Origin: Hoeflea phototrophica DFL-43
Lineage (GTDB): Bacteria > Pseudomonadota > Alphaproteobacteria > Rhizobiales > Rhizobiaceae
Assembly (NCBI RefSeq): GCF_000154705.2
Contig: NZ_CM002917.1
Span: 948,461 to 1,012,460, forward strand
DNA: 64,000 nucleotides
Direction of reading: 5' to 3'
Shown here piece by piece: positions 16,912 to 25,582 of this stretch. A model generated the notes under the pieces. The model was given only the letters and a program-made list of their open reading frames with translations, did not search any database and had not been told where the DNA came from. Made by a program: the position numbers and the translations under genes. The first letter of the stretch is position 1. The number at the start of each line of letters is the position of its first letter.

Positions 16912-18657
16912 ATGAAGAAGATCCGCTGTGCCATCTACACACGGAAATCATCGGAAGAGGGACTAGACCAGGAGTTCAATTCCCTCCATGCCCAGCGGGA
17001 AGCCTGTGCCGCCTACATCGCCAGCCAGAAGCATGAGGGCTGGGTGGCATTACCCGAGCACTATGATGATGGCGGCATCTCCGGTGGTACGTTGGAAAGG
17101 GCCGGGCTCAAGAAACTCCTCGAGCATGTGGATGAGGGGTTGGTCGACCAGATCGTCGTCTACAAAATCGACCGGCTGACGAGATCGCTTGCAGACTTCG
17201 CCAAGCTGGTCGATCGGCTGGATGCAGCCGATGCGTCGTTTGTCTCCGTGACACAATCCTTCAACACCGCGACCAGCATGGGGCGGTTGACGCTCAACGT
17301 GCTTCTCTCCTTCGCCCAGTTCGAACGCGAAGTCACGGCGGAGAGGATCAGGGACAAGATCGCGGCTTCCAAGAAGAGGGGGCTCTGGATGGGAGGCACG
17401 ATCCCGCTAGGCTATGAGCCGGATGGGCGAACGTTGAAGATTGTACCGGAAGAAGCTGAGACGGTGAGAACGCTCTATGATCTCTACCTTAAGCATCGTT
17501 CGATCCTCGCGGTGGTGGATCACGCCAACCGGCTGCGGCTGCGCGGCAAGGTAAAGTTGAGGAAGCAGAAGAAGGCTAACATGTGGCCTGACGAAAACAG
17601 AAGCGATGCCACAACGCCTTCAACCAACCCTGATGCTTATAGTGTCCCTTTCGAGCGCGCAGCACTTCACTACCTGCTGACCAACCCGGTCTATGCCGGT
17701 CGCATCCGGCATAAGGAGACAATCCACGAGGGGCAGCATCCGCCAATCATCGATCCGGATGTTTGGGTTCGGGTCCAGGAGCATATGAAGGAAAGTGCCG
17801 GCCGAAAGCGTGGTGAGGGGAAGGATGGGTCAATCATCAGTCCTCTTGCCGGCACGCTTGTTGATGAGACCGGTGACAAGTTCACCCCAAGTCATGCCAG
17901 CAAGAAGGGAAAGCGCTACCGTTATTATGTCTCCAACCGCCTGCACAACACTGCCGGGAAAGACGGTAGCAACAGGAAGACCGGTGGCTGGAGGCTGCCA
18001 GCCAAGGCGCTTGAAGATCAGATCGCCAAGGCAACCTTGTCCCACCTTCGCAACCGGCTCCCGGTCGATCTCCTGATCAATCCCGCAGCTGATGCACTTT
18101 CAAAGATCGGCAACCACCTCGATCTGCTTGATGCGCAGTCGCGCACAAAAGGTCCGAACAGCATCCTGTCCTGCATCGAAAAGGGAACCGTCAGGCCAGG
18201 TGCAATCGAGATCAGCCTCAATCCAGAGGCGATCGCCGACACAATAGAGATCTCGGAAGACGAGCTGAACCCGGATGGTCTGGTGCTCAGACTGCCGTTC
18301 CAGTTCAGAAAGCGTGGAGTTGAAACGAAACTCACGATCGGGTCGGACACTTCGAAACCAGCCGACACCAACCTGATCCGCAGCATCGCCAAGGCGCATC
18401 AGTACTACAGCGCGATCAAGAACGGTCAGACATTTGAGGAGATCGCGGAAAGCGAAAACCTCTCCAAGAGACGGATCATGCAGGTGATCGACCTGGCCTT
18501 CCTCGCCCCGGACATCGTCAAGCTCATCGTCCAGGGTGACCAGCCCGATGGCCTTACCGCGAAATGGCTTGGCATCAATCCGCTGCCCTCGGACTGGCAG
18601 GCCCAACGGTCACGTCCGTCAAGGTGGTGTAATTTTCCAGATGGCCTGAGGTCATGA
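16912..18657 (+). CDS. Large serine recombinase, C-terminal tail altered by IS256 insertion
   Basis: 581 residues as read. The resolvase catalytic domain starts KKIRCAIYTRKSSEEGLDQE (nucleophile Ser in RKSSEEG), with YDDGGISGGTLERAGL and VYKIDRLTRSLADFAKL, followed by the Recombinase domain (GYEPDGRTLKIVPEEAETV) and a long DNA-binding C-terminus. The frame crosses into the IS256 element at about 18610, so the last 15 or so residues are foreign. Joining 18609 to 19994 restores the ending DWQAQRRILATL and a stop at 20014. Only a few terminal residues were changed, so activity may persist. Confidence 0.92.
   Translation: MKKIRCAIYTRKSSEEGLDQEFNSLHAQREACAAYIASQKHEGWVALPEHYDDGGISGGTLERAGLKKLLEHVDEGLVDQIVVYKIDRLTRSLADFAKLVDRLDAADASFVSVTQSFNTATSMGRLTLNVLLSFAQFEREVTAERIRDKIAASKKRGLWMGGTIPLGYEPDGRTLKIVPEEAETVRTLYDLYLKHRSILAVVDHANRLRLRGKVKLRKQKKANMWPDENRSDATTPSTNPDAYSVPFERAALHYLLTNPVYAGRIRHKETIHEGQHPPIIDPDVWVRVQEHMKESAGRKRGEGKDGSIISPLAGTLVDETGDKFTPSHASKKGKRYRYYVSNRLHNTAGKDGSNRKTGGWRLPAKALEDQIAKATLSHLRNRLPVDLLINPAADALSKIGNHLDLLDAQSRTKGPNSILSCIEKGTVRPGAIEISLNPEAIADTIEISEDELNPDGLVLRLPFQFRKRGVETKLTIGSDTSKPADTNLIRSIAKAHQYYSAIKNGQTFEEIAESENLSKRRIMQVIDLAFLAPDIVKLIVQGDQPDGLTAKWLGINPLPSDWQAQRSRPSRWCNFPDGLRS
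18600..18609. repeat. Left copy of IS256 target-site duplication
   Basis: GGCCCAACGG, repeated exactly at 19984-19993 on the far side of the element. It lies inside the recombinase codons Ala-Gln-Arg. The length fits the 8-9 base duplication expected of IS256, allowing for one base of chance match. Confidence 0.8.
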
Positions 18658-19983
18658 TCAGGCGGCTTTCATTGTTATGCTGAGGATGGGGTCGATCTCC
18701 TCCTTGTCGATCTGGGCGAAGGCTTCGACCATCATGTAGCGGCTTGAAGTCTGCCACTCGTCATTCTGTTCGAACAACACCGCGCCTATGAGACGCATGA
18801 TCGAGGCCTCGTTGGGGAATATCCCGACGACGTCGGCACGTCGTTTCACTTCCTTGTTCAGCCGCTCGATCGGATTGGTGCTGTGAAGCTTGGTCCTGTG
18901 TTGGCGGGGGAACGCCATGTAGGCCAGCACATCGTTTTCGCTGACATCCATCAGATCGGCGAGCTTGGGCCATCTCGGGCGGAGCTGATCTGCGACCCGT
19001 TGCCATGTTTCGCCTGCATGCTTGCGGTCTGGCTGATCGAAGGCCTGCCGGATGGCGGCCGCGACGACCGTGTGCTGGCCCTTTGAGACATGAGCCAGGG
19101 CGTTGCGCATCCAGTGAACGCGGCACCGCTGCCAGGTTGCCTCGAAGACCCGGGAGATCGCGCCCTTCAAGCCGCTGTGGGCATCGCTGATCACCAGCTT
19201 CACGCCGTCAAGACCGCGGGCCTTCAGCGAGCGCAGGAAGTCCATCCAGAAGGTCTCAGCTTCCGAGGGGCCGACGCCAAGGCCGATGATTTCCCTGCGG
19301 CCCTCGGTATTGGCGGCAACAGCGATTATGGCGGCCACGCTGACGATCCGACCGCCCTGGCGCTGCTTGAGGTAGGTGGCGTCGAGCCAGACATAGGGCC
19401 ATTCGCCGGAGAGCGGGCGATTGAGGAACTCGCCGACCCGCTCGTCGATGTCCTTGCACAGCTTGGACACCGTGCTCTTCGAGATGCCGCTCAGCCCCAT
19501 AGCCTGAACCAGTTCGTCCACCCGCCTTGTGGACACTCCGCCAATCCAGGCTTCCTGTATCACCGCAACCAGAGCCTGCTCAGAGGTCTTGCGGGCTTCG
19601 AGGAAGCCGGGGAAATAGGTGCCCTGCCGCAACTTCGGCACCTTCAGGTTCAGCGTCCCCAATCGGGTATCGAGACAACGGTCACGGTAGCCATTGCGCC
19701 AGGTCGTCCGCTGCTCGGCCCGTTCGTGGCGTCCTGCGCCGATCAGGCCGTCGACATCGCTCTCCATCATCAGCTGAAGAACAGCCTCGGCAATCGAGCG
19801 CAGCAAGTCGCCCTGATCGTGCTTTTGCAGAAGCTCTGAAAGGTCCATATTGGTCTTGGTCATCGGGGTCTCCGTGTGGCTCGTAGTTGAAGCTGCTAAC
19901 TCCACCTCGACCATACACCTCGATGGCCACCCAGATTACACCGGCAATGCCGATGAAATTACACCACGTGTACGGACACTACC
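18610..19983 (-). mobile_element. IS256-family insertion sequence
   Basis: About 1.37 kb, bounded by the direct repeat GGCCCAACGG and holding one transposase gene. The ends carry imperfect inverted repeats sharing GTCCGT and GTGGTGTAATTT: at the left, near 18614-18640; at the right, the complement near 19960-19978. The insertion is recent enough that the host recombinase frame can be rebuilt exactly. Confidence 0.85.
18658..19863 (-). CDS. IS256-family transposase
   Basis: About 401 residues from the ATG at 19863 (MTKTNMDLSELLQKHDQGD); an upstream in-frame start would add 17 unlike residues. The mutator-type DDE core shows VWLDATYLKQRQGG (first Asp), LVISDAHSGLKGAI (second Asp) and the HSTNPIERLNKEVKRR Glu region, with WQRCRVHWMRNAL between. 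It is complete and apparently functional. Confidence 0.95.
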   Translation of the reverse strand: MTKTNMDLSELLQKHDQGDLLRSIAEAVLQLMMESDVDGLIGAGRHERAEQRTTWRNGYRDRCLDTRLGTLNLKVPKLRQGTYFPGFLEARKTSEQALVAVIQEAWIGGVSTRRVDELVQAMGLSGISKSTVSKLCKDIDERVGEFLNRPLSGEWPYVWLDATYLKQRQGGRIVSVAAIIAVAANTEGRREIIGLGVGPSEAETFWMDFLRSLKARGLDGVKLVISDAHSGLKGAISRVFEATWQRCRVHWMRNALAHVSKGQHTVVAAAIRQAFDQPDRKHAGETWQRVADQLRPRWPKLADLMDVSENDVLAYMAFPRQHRTKLHSTNPIERLNKEVKRRADVVGIFPNEASIMRLIGAVLFEQNDEWQTSSRYMMVEAFAQIDKEEIDPILSITMKAA

Positions 19984-20014
19984 GGCCCAACGGCGCATCC
20001 TTGCGACTCTCTGA
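19984..20014 (+). other. Displaced 3' end of the serine recombinase gene
   Basis: It begins with the right copy of the duplication GGCCCAACGG (19984-19993) and then encodes Arg-Ile-Leu-Ala-Thr-Leu and a TGA stop at 20012-20014. It joins in frame to 18609 and gives the ancestral C-terminus. Confidence 0.8.
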
Positions 20015-20687
20015 TTGAGCACCAAACCCCAAATACCCCAAGAACCCCGATGGCCTGGTGATGCTCTTTCGGCAAACTGTCAGCCCCAAATTGGCCGACT
20101 GAGACTTTCGGCGTTTCAGGGGCCGGGAAAAGCCAAATATCCGGTCTCAGTCACACGAGTGCGCTTGCAAGCCATTGAAATATAGCTGCAATCCGAGCGA
20201 GAAAGTAAATCAGATCAAAAACTTGAAAAGAGTGGCTGGGGAACCTGGATTCCCAGCTAAGGGTTTTCTACCCTATCTCAAAGCTCTGAAATAATTAGGA
20301 AAAAACGGATCACCTCAGTTCTTGTAAGACAATTGTCATACACTCCTGGGGGACAGTCGTGCAAGACAATTTGCTGGACCACGATTCAAAGGCCGCAAAC
20401 CGCGACCAAATGGATAGACCTTCTCCGGCGGAGTTTGGAGATAGAATCACGGACGGCGCTTGTCGGATTTTCAGATTTATTTTGGGAGCCGGAAATTCGC
20501 GGCCCCAGACCCAGCGGGTGGTCAGCCAGTGGCAAGCTTCCCCTGCAACAAATATTGCGTAGGTGGAAGCGGCCCAACCAAGGAACAGATGTGTGAAGGT
20601 CACCTGTCCACACATCAGCGGTCTAACAAAACTAGATCCATTTGTATCAGAGCCAAAAACGGATGCGAAAATTTGAATTATTGGGAG
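20015..20687. other. Gap before the polysaccharide locus
   Basis: About 670 bases between the recombinase tail and the methyltransferase. A 67-codon forward frame at 20359-20562 opens with GTG (QDNLLDHDSKAANRDQMD) and has unremarkable composition, but no family is recognised. Promoters for the forward sugar operon should lie here; no confident consensus was identified. Confidence 0.4.
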
Positions 20688-21479
20688 ATGGGCCTTCGAT
20701 TCCTAAGGCGCGGAAAATATATGCTCGAGCGGGCTTCAATTATGAAGCGGATTGATCGTCAAAGAATTCGACTTGACGATCAGATCGCAAGGCTGATGGA
20801 AACCGAAGCTGGAAGGGCTGAATACTGGCAACAGCTCGATGTCGCATGTCATGAGAACCCGCTCATGAAGCTGTTCGAGGAAAGTCTTAAGCTTGATGGG
20901 GATGTGATCGAATGCGGTGTTTATCGCGGCAACACGACACGTCTTTTAGGCAGACGAATGCGTGACCTCGCCCCGACAAAGAACCTCTTTGCCTGCGATA
21001 GTTTTGAAGGTTTCCCGCAAGACCGTATTCTGGACTCCGACCTTGGGCCGTTCCGTTTCCGCTTCAAGATTCGCCGAAAATTTAAGCATGCACTTGATGT
21101 GCCTTATAGGCTCACACAGTTTTTTGATGTCTATGGCATCAGAGGCAACATTGTTAAAGGCTTTTTTTCCGACACTTTGCCAAAGCTAACACCTCGCGAA
21201 TACTGCTTCATTTTTATCGATTGCGACCTTTACGAATCGCACCTTGATTGCCTCAATGTCCTCTACGATCAGCTGGTCCCTGGCGGCGTGATCGTGTTTG
21301 ATGACTATGCCCAAGCAAAATGGCCTGGAGCTTCGCTGGCAGTGGATGAGTTCTTTGCCGGACAGCCAACCAAACCCGAACGAGTTGCAGGCGAGAGTAA
21401 AGGAGTTTGGTTCGTGCGCAAGCCAATTTCCGATAAGAAAATTGTCACAACATATGAGCCGTTACGCATTTACGGTTAA
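20688..21479 (+). CDS. TylF/MycF-family sugar O-methyltransferase
   Basis: About 263 residues from the ATG at 20688; starts at 20721 or 20742 are also possible because no strong ribosome site decides. The SAM-binding fold shows GDVIECGVYRGNTTRLLG and FACDSFEGFP. The metal-binding acidic motifs are FIFIDCDLYESHLDCL and GGVIVFDDYAQAKWPG. Relatives methylate hydroxyls of glycans and macrolide sugars. It opens the forward sugar cluster and probably methylates a residue of the polysaccharide. Confidence 0.85.
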   Translation: MGLRFLRRGKYMLERASIMKRIDRQRIRLDDQIARLMETEAGRAEYWQQLDVACHENPLMKLFEESLKLDGDVIECGVYRGNTTRLLGRRMRDLAPTKNLFACDSFEGFPQDRILDSDLGPFRFRFKIRRKFKHALDVPYRLTQFFDVYGIRGNIVKGFFSDTLPKLTPREYCFIFIDCDLYESHLDCLNVLYDQLVPGGVIVFDDYAQAKWPGASLAVDEFFAGQPTKPERVAGESKGVWFVRKPISDKKIVTTYEPLRIYG

Positions 21480-21768
21480 GTTTGCGCAACGGTTTTAGAC
21501 AGCAATGAATATCGACCCCTTATGGGAGTGAACCTGCGAGCCGGACCACGTGACACAGAAAGGCTGATACGTTTTGAAGGTCTACCCAATTTTGGGCCAG
21601 CGTAAGCGAAAATTTCCAGGGGCCAAACAAACCTAGCGCGGCTCACTTTTTTAGTTGTGTGCTTGCAATACAGGGATATGGCATGAAACAAGAAGAAGCC
21701 GCAAAGGGGCTTACCATGGCGTTCAACATCTGCAGTTTGGTAGCAAATCGAAAGCCCCAGGGAAACCC

Positions 21769-22890
21769 ATGCTCAAGATTATGACTATCGTCGGAACGCG
21801 TCCGGAAATCATCCGGCTGTCACGTATCATCGCCAAGTTCGACCAGCATTTCGAACACGTGCTTGTCCACTCCGGCCAGAATTATGACTACGAACTTAAC
21901 GAGATCTTCTTTGGCCAGTTGAACATTCGCCGTCCTGACGAGTTCCTTGAGGCCGCAGGTCAGAGTAGCGCCGAGACCATTGCCAATGTCATTGTCAAGT
22001 CGGACGCTGCGCTCGAAAGACACAAGCCCGACGCCGTCTTATTGCTGGGTGACACCAACAGCTGCATCGCGGCCATTTCAGCCAAGCGGCGCAAGATACC
22101 GGTCTTTCACATGGAGGCGGGAAATCGCTGCTTTGATCAGCGGGTTCCTGAAGAAATCAACCGCAAGATTGTCGACAATGTCTCGGACATCAATCTGACC
22201 TACAGCCAGATTGCGCGCCAATATCTGCTGCGCGAAGGTTTCCCCCCCGACCAGGTGATTGTTACCGGAAGCCCGATGGGAGAAGTGCTCGAGCATTACC
22301 TCGAGGATATCCGGAAATCCGACGTTCTGGCGCAGCTCGGCCTAGAGCAGGGGCGTTACTTCGTCATCAGCGCGCATCGGGAGGAAAATGTCGACGCCCC
22401 GGAACGGCTCTCGGCTCTCATCAGGATCGTCAATGGCCTGGCAGAGCGTAACGGCGAGCCGGTGATCGTTTCTACTCATCCGCGCACGCGCAATCGCCTG
22501 GATGCACTGGGACTGGCGGCCCATCCGCTGGTCAGGTTCGAAAAGCCCTTCGGATTCCTCGACTACATCCAGTTGCAGATCCGGGCTCGCGCCGTGCTGT
22601 CGGACAGCGGAACCATCACCGAGGAAAGTGCGATCCTGAATTTTCCGGCGCTCAATATGCGTGAAGTGCACGAACGACCGGAAGGCTTCGAGGAAGCGTC
22701 GGTGATGATGGTCGGGCTTGATTCCGAGCGGATCCTGCAGGCGCTCGATATTCTCGAACAGCAGCCTCGCGGCGAGGACCGCAGCCTCAGGATACCCAAT
22801 GACTACCTGCCCACTAATGTGTCCGACAAGATCGTCCGGATCGTCATGAGCTATACCGACTATGTCAATCGCCGGGTATGGCGCCGCTGA
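21769..22890 (+). CDS. Non-hydrolysing UDP-N-acetylhexosamine 2-epimerase
   Basis: 373 residues from the ATG at 21769 (MLKIMTIVGTRPEIIRLS). The epimerase fold has VHSGQNYDYELN, LLGDTNSCIAA, HMEAGNRCFDQRVPEEINR, ISAHREENVD and LSDSGTITEESAIL. The EAGNRCFDQRVPEE stretch resembles WbjD/CapG/FnlC, which make UDP-N-acetyl-L-fucosamine, more than WecB (EAGLRT type). The partner enzymes FnlA and FnlB are not seen in the window. An alternative role is 2-epimerisation of the diacetamido-uronic sugar in a WbpI-like step. The sugar product therefore remains open. Confidence 0.88.
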   Translation: MLKIMTIVGTRPEIIRLSRIIAKFDQHFEHVLVHSGQNYDYELNEIFFGQLNIRRPDEFLEAAGQSSAETIANVIVKSDAALERHKPDAVLLLGDTNSCIAAISAKRRKIPVFHMEAGNRCFDQRVPEEINRKIVDNVSDINLTYSQIARQYLLREGFPPDQVIVTGSPMGEVLEHYLEDIRKSDVLAQLGLEQGRYFVISAHREENVDAPERLSALIRIVNGLAERNGEPVIVSTHPRTRNRLDALGLAAHPLVRFEKPFGFLDYIQLQIRARAVLSDSGTITEESAILNFPALNMREVHERPEGFEEASVMMVGLDSERILQALDILEQQPRGEDRSLRIPNDYLPTNVSDKIVRIVMSYTDYVNRRVWRR

Positions 22891-23204
22891 CGAAAAGGAA
22901 AATGCGCCTGTCGACTGGGTCAGGCGGCGCGATCCGCCCGGCCTTTGGCCAGCGCCCCTCTGCCGTCCCGGCCTCTCGATAGTTGTTCCCGCGGATGAGC
23001 ATTGCTGCAATCGCAGCAGCAGCGGTTTTTGTTCTTCATGTATACAAAAGCGGCAACAAAGGGGGTGGCAAGTCAAACGGGTTGAAGGTAATGAATGCTT
23101 TCTGCATCCGCGGCTTTTCAGAGTCTTCGACGCACTCGTTGAAGACGTGCTGCAGACCGGAAATGATGGATGGGGCGCATCGCGGGCGCAAAAATGCTAG
23201 GTAG
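22891..23204. other. Gap between 2-epimerase and ptmE
   Basis: About 310 bases with no recognisable gene. A short forward frame near 22995 encodes an Ala-rich hydrophobic stretch (MSIAAIAAAAVFVLHVYK), but no family or ribosome site supports it. The block may hold an internal promoter for ptmE-legB-legC. Confidence 0.4.
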
Positions 23205-24299
23205 GTGAATACCGTGTATGTCGATATAGAAAAAGTTCTGTTGCTTCCTGACCAGCCGATGCGCGCCGCGATCGAGGCAATCGATACCAGCGGGCTGAAA
23301 ATCGCGATCATCATTGATGACAGCCGGCGGCTGCTGGGATTGGTAACTGACGGCGACATACGGCGGTCCCTGCTACAGGGGCATGGTCTTGAGACACCGA
23401 TTCGGGAATTCATGCAGGCCAAGCCGCGGACTGCCAACTGGGGATCCGACAAGCAGGTACTGTTGAGCCGCTTGCGGCATGAGCAAATCCTCCACATGCC
23501 GATTGTCGATGACGAGGGGCGGGTCCGCGACCTTGCCTATCTGCCGATGCTCGAGCAGCAGTCCAGCCATCTCAACGAGGTGGTGATCATGGCCGGAGGT
23601 CTGGGAACCCGTCTTCGTCCCCTGACCGAGAAAGTTCCCAAGCCGCTGATTTCGGTCGGCGGCCGGCCGCTCATCGACACGATCGTCGACCGGCTGGTGG
23701 CGCAGGGGCTGTCCAACATCACGCTGTGCGTCAATTACCTCGGCCATATGCTTGAGGAGCATCTGGGTGACGGATCGCGCTACGGCGCGAGATTCACCTA
23801 CGTGCGCGAGAACAAGCGCATGGGAACAGCTGGTGCCCTCTCTCTGCTCGACAAGCGGCCTGAAACCTCGTTTTTTGTCATGAACGGCGACATTCTGACC
23901 TCCGTCGATTTGATGGCGATGCGCAGTTTTCACCAGGAAAACAACTCGTTGGCGACCATGGCAGTCAACAACTTCAGCTATGAGGTCCCCTTCGGCGTCG
24001 TTGATGTCCGGGACCGGCGCATCACCGGACTGAGTGAAAAGCCGCAATGCAACTTCCTGGTAAATGCAGGTATCTACCTGTTTGAGCCGGAGGTGCTTGA
24101 TCATGTCCCGTCTGACGAGTTTTTCGACATGAACAGCTTCTTTGACCGCCTGATCGATCTCGACAAGCCGATTGTGGCGTTCCCGGTGCGCGAACACTGG
24201 CTCGACATTGGTCGGCCGGACGATCTCGAGCGCGCCAACAACACGTTCTCCGCCGTGGCCGGCGGAAAGGGATCTCCGGACACCGGCTCCACCACTTGA
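23205..24299 (+). CDS. ptmE: CBS-domain nucleotidyltransferase, PtmE-like
   Basis: 364 residues from a GTG start. Two N-terminal CBS motifs (residues about 1-120, including LLGLVTDGDIRRSLLQG) precede a nucleotidyltransferase domain with VVIMAGGLGTRLRPLTEKVP, the catalytic-metal region FFVMNGDILTS and FPVREHWLDIGRPDDL. This fusion is the PtmE type, known in Campylobacter to make GDP-glucosamine for legionaminic acid. LegB and LegC follow directly. The CBS pair may sense nucleotides. Confidence 0.85.
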   Translation: MNTVYVDIEKVLLLPDQPMRAAIEAIDTSGLKIAIIIDDSRRLLGLVTDGDIRRSLLQGHGLETPIREFMQAKPRTANWGSDKQVLLSRLRHEQILHMPIVDDEGRVRDLAYLPMLEQQSSHLNEVVIMAGGLGTRLRPLTEKVPKPLISVGGRPLIDTIVDRLVAQGLSNITLCVNYLGHMLEEHLGDGSRYGARFTYVRENKRMGTAGALSLLDKRPETSFFVMNGDILTSVDLMAMRSFHQENNSLATMAVNNFSYEVPFGVVDVRDRRITGLSEKPQCNFLVNAGIYLFEPEVLDHVPSDEFFDMNSFFDRLIDLDKPIVAFPVREHWLDIGRPDDLERANNTFSAVAGGKGSPDTGSTT

Positions 24300-24339
24300 G
24301 CGCACGCGCTCGCGTAAACACTAAGCAATAGGTGAATTC

Positions 24340-25578
24340 GTGCCGAACACACTCGCCAGCCTCGCCACCGGACGATCGACGCCACTGTTTTCCGGTGACC
24401 TCCGGAAGCTTGCGAGTACACTGGAGGAACGGGTCAAGGGGCGGCGGATTCTGGCGATCGGCGCAGCCGGCTCCATTGGCTCCTCGACCGTTGAAGTGCT
24501 TGCCGGCTATGAACCGGCATCCTTGCATGTGGTCGACCAGAACGAAAACGAGCTTGCCGAACTGGTGCGCACCCTCCGCTCGCGTGAACAGGCGCTCGCC
24601 GTCGAGGATTTCCGGACCCTGCCGCTGGATTATGGCTCTCCGGCGATGCGGCTGCTTATTCACGAGCAGGCGCCTTATGACATCGTCCTTAACTTCGCCG
24701 CCATCAAGCATGTCCGCTCGGAGAAGGACGTCTTCTCCATGTTGCAGATGTTCGACACCAATTTCCGCAAGCAGGCGCAATTGCTGCGCTGGTTGAAGGA
24801 GACCGGATTCTCGGGACGCTTCTTCTCGGTTTCGACGGACAAGGCCGCAAACCCCAGCTCCTTCATGGGGGCCAGCAAACGGCTGATGGAACACGTCATG
24901 TTCAGCGGCGAGGCGGCCGAAGGACTGGAAGCGACCATTACATCCGCGCGCTTTGCCAATGTTGCGTTCTCCAACGGATCGCTGCTGCAGAGCTTCGAGC
25001 GGCGACTGCAGCAAGGCCAGCCATTGGCCGCGCCGCGCGACACCCGCCGCTATTTCGTCTCGCTCGAGGAATCCGGGCAGCTCTGCGCCCTGGCATCGAT
25101 CTGCGGACCGGATCAGCACATCATCGTGCCGAAGCTCAATCCGGATGAACACCTGCTTCTGCTTGAGAGCATGGCAAGCGGCTTTCTCGAGAAATCCGGC
25201 TTCAAGCCGGAAATCATGACCGACGAAGCCGAGGCGCGGGCATCGGTTGGCAGGCTTCGCGCCGAAGGCCGCTGGCCGCTGTTGCTGACGCCGCTCGATA
25301 CGGCCGGCGAAAAGCCCTACGAGGAATTCATCGCCGAAGGCGAAACTGCGCTGGACGTGGGGTTCAACGAGCTGATGGCGATCGCCTACAAGCCGGCCGA
25401 AAAGGGGCTTGTCTCGGCATTGATCGATGACGTCGAGGCGATTTTCCGTGAAGGTGCTACCGCTGCGCGTCCGCCGAGTATCGACAAGGATCACCTCAAG
25501 AACCTGGTTGCGCGGATCGAGCCGTCCTTTCTCACGACCCACAAATCCAGCGATAAATCACTCGATCTTAGAGTATGA
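24340..25578 (+). CDS. legB: NDP-GlcNAc 4,6-dehydratase, LegB-like
   Basis: 412 residues from GTG 24340. The extended SDR fold starts ILAIGAAGSIGSSTVEVL. Further motifs are NFAAIKHVRSEKDV and FSVSTDKAANPSSFMGASKR; Met in place of the usual Tyr in YxxxK is normal for the FlaA1/CapD group. It lacks the membrane domain of long CapD proteins. Between PtmE and LegC it should dehydrate GDP-GlcNAc to the 4-keto-6-deoxy sugar, the first committed legionaminate step. Confidence 0.82.
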   Translation: MPNTLASLATGRSTPLFSGDLRKLASTLEERVKGRRILAIGAAGSIGSSTVEVLAGYEPASLHVVDQNENELAELVRTLRSREQALAVEDFRTLPLDYGSPAMRLLIHEQAPYDIVLNFAAIKHVRSEKDVFSMLQMFDTNFRKQAQLLRWLKETGFSGRFFSVSTDKAANPSSFMGASKRLMEHVMFSGEAAEGLEATITSARFANVAFSNGSLLQSFERRLQQGQPLAAPRDTRRYFVSLEESGQLCALASICGPDQHIIVPKLNPDEHLLLLESMASGFLEKSGFKPEIMTDEAEARASVGRLRAEGRWPLLLTPLDTAGEKPYEEFIAEGETALDVGFNELMAIAYKPAEKGLVSALIDDVEAIFREGATAARPPSIDKDHLKNLVARIEPSFLTTHKSSDKSLDLRV

Positions 25579-25582
25579 GCCG

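Noticed and set aside
24022..25542. A 506-codon reverse-strand open frame
   Set aside because: Antisense to ptmE and legB, which carry intact motifs; low-complexity, charged translation.
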